Origin: Echinostoma caproni
Lineage: Eukaryota; Platyhelminthes; Trematoda; Plagiorchiida; Echinostomatidae
NCBI GenBank assembly: GCA_900618425.1
Contig: UZAN01039585.1
Span: 76,428 to 140,427 of the forward strand
DNA: 64,000 nt
Direction: 5' to 3'
The position numbers were made by a program, and so were the translations under genes. The notes under the pieces are model-generated. The model was not told the DNA's origin, did no database searches, and was given only the letters and a program-made list of their open reading frames with translations. This document shows positions 54,001-60,000 of this stretch, piece by piece (position 1 is the first letter of the stretch; every line of letters starts with the position of its first letter).

Positions 54001-57000
54001 ATTTGACATGCTTGTTATTCAAAGAGTGCCACGTATTGAAAGTAATATTGTGGCAGTTTTAACTATGATAAATTAGTATCCTTATTGATCTTTACAGCGT
54101 GTGTGTGATGCCTCCTGACGGCTCACCAGTTTTAACATCATTTTGTGCATTTTTCTCAGTTATCCATCAAGTCTTTCTCCCAAAATGGTTTACAGAATCC
54201 GATTCTCTATTGCAGACTGTTCGCAGTTTTTCCTCTCCGTGTTGGCATCAACAATTTGAATTCCGATTACGATTGGGCGAGAAAACGGTGCTTAGTTTGG
54301 AAATCACCGATCACGCAGTGGCTGTTCCCATGATCCTCTTTCGGTAAGATAATTCTGTAATTAATCAACACACGCTGATTTATATTATTTGATGTGGTTA
54401 ACCTACTCATCTAAACTCCAACACCTCGTATGTACGGGGTTCTAGTAGGCAGTTGCTATGCTTGCGAAAGCTACAGGCATATAGCATGAGTGGATATATA
54501 GACAACTGACTGACGATGGTGCAAAAATATATTCAAAGGTGATTAATGTGTGAACACCCACATTCCCAGTTGTTTTAATCGGAAAACAAGGATGGCGCTC
54601 AGTTCAATATGTCTCAGCCCTGGTACCTTTGATTTATTGATTGATCAGAATTAGTCACAAACATATAGGTCGACGAGGTCAAATAGTGAGAGAGTACAGT
54701 TACAGTACACATGATAACACGTGCGTGTATTTGTGAAGAGCTTAACGCAATTTACTTTTTCCTCATTTGTTCTTCCAAATTAGCGGGCATTTAGATTTTG
54801 AACGTCACCTACCTGATTGGACAGGATGTTTTACCCTAAAGAACAACTTGGAAGGCTTTCGGGGGCACGTGGTTTTGCTGGTCACCTTGACCGGATTGAC
54901 TTCCATTCCAACCAGTGTAGGTGGTTGCAATTCACCCAGCCAGGATGCAAACGGGGCCGATCGTTCCTCCTCGGAATATGCGCCGTCTGAAACAGTACCG
55001 ATCTCACCGAAGTTGAATTTACCGTCTAAAGAATTGCTCAGTATGGTCGAATCGCATTACGTGAGTCTCATGTGAATTGTGAGCCACTGGGCTCTGGTAC
55101 CAACAATGCGGACGGTACATCGGCCTGTTCAGCTCGGCAAGCATTTCTTTGTTAACTAATGTGGCATTTTCGTTCGTTGCGGCCCCGCGCTCTCCCGTTT
55201 CTTTATGTAGTAATGTTATGTGACGACGACTGTTCTGGATGGATTCTTTTAATTGGTTTTGCAGTGATAGTGGATTTGACTTGAATATACGATGAATTCG
55301 TCGTGTAAATGAAACGTGAACTGAAAAGCTAAAGAGTACTTTACAGTTACAATCAGATCAAATCGTCCAATACTATCATAAAACAAATGGCTACACTGTG
55401 AGATGAGCGAGGTTTATACCCGTATTAAGCTCGCAAAGATGATTTGTGCTACATCCCGTATACTCAAAGTGAAAAACGGTCTGATCAGCTGCACCGTGAT
55501 CGAGTAGGTAGTATCCTTGCGTTCTAACTGGAGGTCCCGTGCTCGGTCCCTAGTTGGGTAGATGGATTCCCCCTGCTGATGAGACTCAGTCAGGTTGAAA
55601 CAGCTGACCAGTGCTTCCGATATTTTCTCATATTTTTTACTTCCTCCAACCAGCTCATGCCAGGTCTAACCGGAATTACCTATTCCTGTTTGTTTACCTA
55701 TCGTCTTCACACAAAAGGACCGACCGGAGGAGGAGAAATGAGTAACCCATGCCTTGGATCAGGGGGTTCCACCTTGCGTAGGTCCGTGATAAAATTGGTA
55801 TAGTATTCAGTTCACTGTTGATAGCAGAGATTCTGTCGCATTTGACTTGAATTAGGCCGAGAATTGGTAGACAATTCGCAACCTACATCTATTTTATCTA
55901 GCGTGTGATGCATATAAATTTACTGTGATCGTTCGTATTCGCACAGTTATTTCTTTACCTGTTGAAAATAAACTCACATTCTTTTCAACAACCATGTGTT
56001 ACTTTTATATTATTTGCGAATTAAACCATGAATATCTAGAATTTTATTCCATTTTAATTCATTTTACAGAGCCTTCCAAGAACATTCGAGAATAGAAAAG
56101 ATGTGGGCTGGCTTCATCTGGTCGGTAAGTTCATACTGCAAAGGGCGGTGGTGGCCCAGTGATCAGGTCACTAACTTGTGATTTGGAAGTCCGGGATTCG
56201 GACCACTCCACCGCCGCCCATCTTCCCGGATAGCCTTTGTATGGGCGCGGCCCCCTTCCCGAATGTTGGCTACAATTGTATATTCAGTAAATAAAAAAGA
56301 AGTAAAAAGATATTTTTTTTTAAAATTTCTTAAGCATAAGAGATTCTTCTCAAGTATATGCACTCTCACGATCAATGAGACAATTTGGGTTTGGCGTATT
56401 CAATCAAGAGAGATTGGGATTACCATTCTTATAAATTATTTTAACAATCGTTCTTTCCACTGGCTCTCCGATCTGATCTAAAATTATTTCTTGTCTTTTT
56501 CTAGTTCGTGGAGCTCGAGATTTGGCCTCGGTGGATCGGGGAGGAAAATCGGACCCGTACTGCTGGGTTCGTGTGGTCAATCGTTCCGTTCACACTTCGA
56601 CTGTCTATAAAACGGTGAATCCAATTTGGAACCAATCTTTCGTATTGTGAGTGTTGTTGTTGGTTGGATCCGTATCGATAATTGTGCCAATTATTGAATA
56701 TTCACATGATATTTCGCTCAGGCCCTCGACAGTCTGCTGTAATATATTTGTATTTTTGGTGGTGTACCTTTATCAGCCAGATCGAATAGTTATTCTTTTC
56801 GTCACAGCAGCCTGATTTACGTCTTCGGAGAAACGTCAGTATGACTTCTGGGTCGAAATTCTTCTACCCTCAGTAAATCTGATAATGAAACCAAAATTTT
56901 CATGAGAGCAAGAAGAAGCATCATGATCACAGCATGTGTTGAATTCAACTACTTCGTGGTAATCACATCAGCTGTGTACATACATTCGAATCACGTTTGG

Positions 57001-60000
57001 TTAAATGAGTGACTGGTTGAATCCAATCTAGACAAATCCGACTCTTCAGTTACCTCCTCCTGTGTTTACCTATTTGAATGTATTTGTGGTAGCAAGTGAG
57101 TTGGAAAAACTGAGAGACGATTGTCTAACGGGTCCAGGCTTCCGTCTAGTTCAATCACCCGACATATACTGGATTGCAAAGAATATGACAAACCAAGGGA
57201 AGCCTTTCGTATCTTGATCCGACAAAAAGTTAGCCGTCTACTACGGTTCGCTGAAGCGGCTGCCATTCGATGTTACAAACCCGACTTGTGTAAAGAGACC
57301 GAATTTGTGGCTAGCCTCGCGCTTCCCGCTGGTAGGTGTCACTGTCCTCCTCCCTCTCTCCTTCACTTCCTGACCCTATTTCCAATCCGGTTCATATAAG
57401 TGACCTGTGGCCTTCGTATTGATTGATTTCTCTTCCCCGTGTGTTTTCGCCTGTCCCCGAACCTGTCACTCCTTCAACTAAATGTGATCCGAATGTATGT
57501 CCATAGCTGATGAGATTGCCACGAAATAGCTGAATTCAACAAATCCTGTGATCATCATGCTTCCTATTGCCCTCATGAAAATGTTAAAGGGAACTGGCTG
57601 CATGAAACCGAAATTCCCTGAAAGCAACCACCAGTTCCCTGGATCTCGGTCTTGATTGTGCTTTTCGATCAAGTCATTTCTACGCTTTTGATCCCAACGT
57701 GCTGTCGCACAGATAAAACGGACATCTGTTTTCAGACATCATTCCGCAACTATCCTCAATTAACTTTTTACAAACATCTCATTCGGATTATTGTGATAGA
57801 GAAAACTCATTCCCACCCAAGAAACCGCTGTTTTAAAATATGATAATCAAGCTAAACAAACCAATAGAATATTGTTTTGTATTACATACTGGACTTTGTC
57901 GTGTTGATAGCAAACGAAGTGTCAGCTGAAAAGCTAGGAAGCACAGTGCAGTAGTATCGATCTGGTTGGGTCTCATCAATGGCCCTGGACTACAACCAGC
58001 GTAGTTAGGTCGTCATCTGCGACCTGCACACAGAGGTTGATAGCCCCAAATACTAAAGCACATAAACCAAACGTGCGCAAAATAGTGGTCAACTAATTTC
58101 GATTGCCTTCTGGATCGTAATCAGACTAGCAGCATGAATCAACATCAAGATCTGCACTATGTTCAGAGAACCATGTGACCAACAGAATGATAGCGAGAGA
58201 GGGTTGGGGTCAATCAGCAAGGCAAAACTAATGTGACTAGTCACTCACGTTGTTTGCATAGATCGGGGCTTACAGTATAAATGGCAATTTTCAGTAACTT
58301 TGTGTTTATTGTGTTGTGATCGTTACGTCATAAATGATCAACAAAGACTTAGATCTTAGATAGCACAACACTTGTTCGAACAAAAGCACTGTTCCACACT
58401 CCAACCCACGCATTTCAGGTCACCTACTGCACAACACATACAAAGAATGATAACGATCACAAAGAGGCGGGAAATCAAATAACTAATCGATAGTCAGTGT
58501 TGAATAGTTTTTTTCGAATAGGTTGTTAAACTATCACTACTGTAGGATACTACTTACATTTGTGAGTAGTGTGTTTAGCGCGCGCACATGAAAACTGTTG
58601 TTGCATTTTCAGTACATCTCCGAGTGGATTAAAGGAGACAAACAGATTGTTGCGCAGATGATCATCAATAATCAAAAGTTCACGAGGTACTAACCAACTG
58701 CTGCAATTTAAATATTTTGAGTTGTAATTTTATTTAACCCTGTCTGATGCTGGTCCCTAACAGCCACACCTTAACCCGGCAGGGGATTTATGAAACTCTA
58801 CTACTACCGCCGCTACTACTACTACTACTGTCATAATTTCAAAAGGCAGTGCCTGGGTTAGGATAGTTATTTATTATGAATAACTGTTAGGATATCGGTA
58901 AATTGACATCCACACAACAGAATGTCCCACTTAACACGACTCTTCCAAATCCCCATACGCACACAGGATGGGTAATAGAACAGCCAGATGGTAGAAGCGC
59001 TATCACACTGAATAAAAAAATTCTCTCAAACAAGTCCTGTTCATTTTTGACCGGTGTAAGAAACCGCCAATCATATCCTTTTGCAAACTAATCACAAATG
59101 TGATTAGCACCTCACAACACTCCTTTCACCGATGAAAATGAACTTTGCATGCAGCGAGCCATGATGTCTTTCTTTTGGGAATTCGAACGAGTTTTTGGTT
59201 GACAAGTTCTTTTCGTTTCATGAATGACTTTTGTGACCTGGCCAGTAGGTTGACTTCTGGTTACTCTTTGGCTTACGGTTATAGTCACAACGCCATCTAT
59301 CGAGTTAACTTTGATGCACACACTTGTCGCCGTTCGTCTTCTGAACTTTGTTCACTAGATGCTTCTCTTTTCGCGTTTTACATGATGTTTCCAATCTGGA
59401 CAGTAACTTTCTTGAGCCAAGGTTACCGACACGGCCTCCGACATGGTGTTTGTACTGTACTTTCAGCACTTTTGGAAGTGTGCGTGGTTTCCATTTCACT
59501 TGTATTCTTAGCTCGCTCGTCGTTTTAGCTGACAATCTGTCACAATTTTGTCTGTCCATTATGTTCTCGACAGAGTTAGTCCGATTTGTTGCGATGTCAA
59601 ACTACGGCCTGTTTTAGCTGCCAGTTTTCCTACTGTATCCCAGGATTCAGCTGACTCCGATGATTGGGATTTTGCCAATGAAACTGCAATGCGTGAATCA
59701 AGCAAAAATGGCTCTTTCTAATCCCCTATCTCCGTATGGGTCCAAACTGAACAATGACCAGTCGTTCTGGATGGAGCCTTGACCGAGGACAACGATTTGA
59801 GCAAAATAAGGGGTTCTATCATAGACCACTTGGGATGTATTTCGGGACAATTTTTCTGCGAGCACTTTGGCTCTTCACGCTCAAAATTCCCCTTCTGGAC
59901 AGCTCTCGGTTCGTAATGGTTTCGGGTGACCGCCAACTCCTCTGTTAGTTTCTTGATATTTGTCGTATCTCCTGTAGGCTGGCGTCTAGGGTCTTCGGTT

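Noticed and set aside
58613..58686. Open segment with a strong acceptor (TTGCATTTTCAG) and a GTACTA donor inside the exon 12-13 intron
   Set aside because: Exon 12 leaves phase 2, and in that phase this segment has a stop. Exon 12 joins exon 13 in perfect phase, and an insertion would break a C2C strand.
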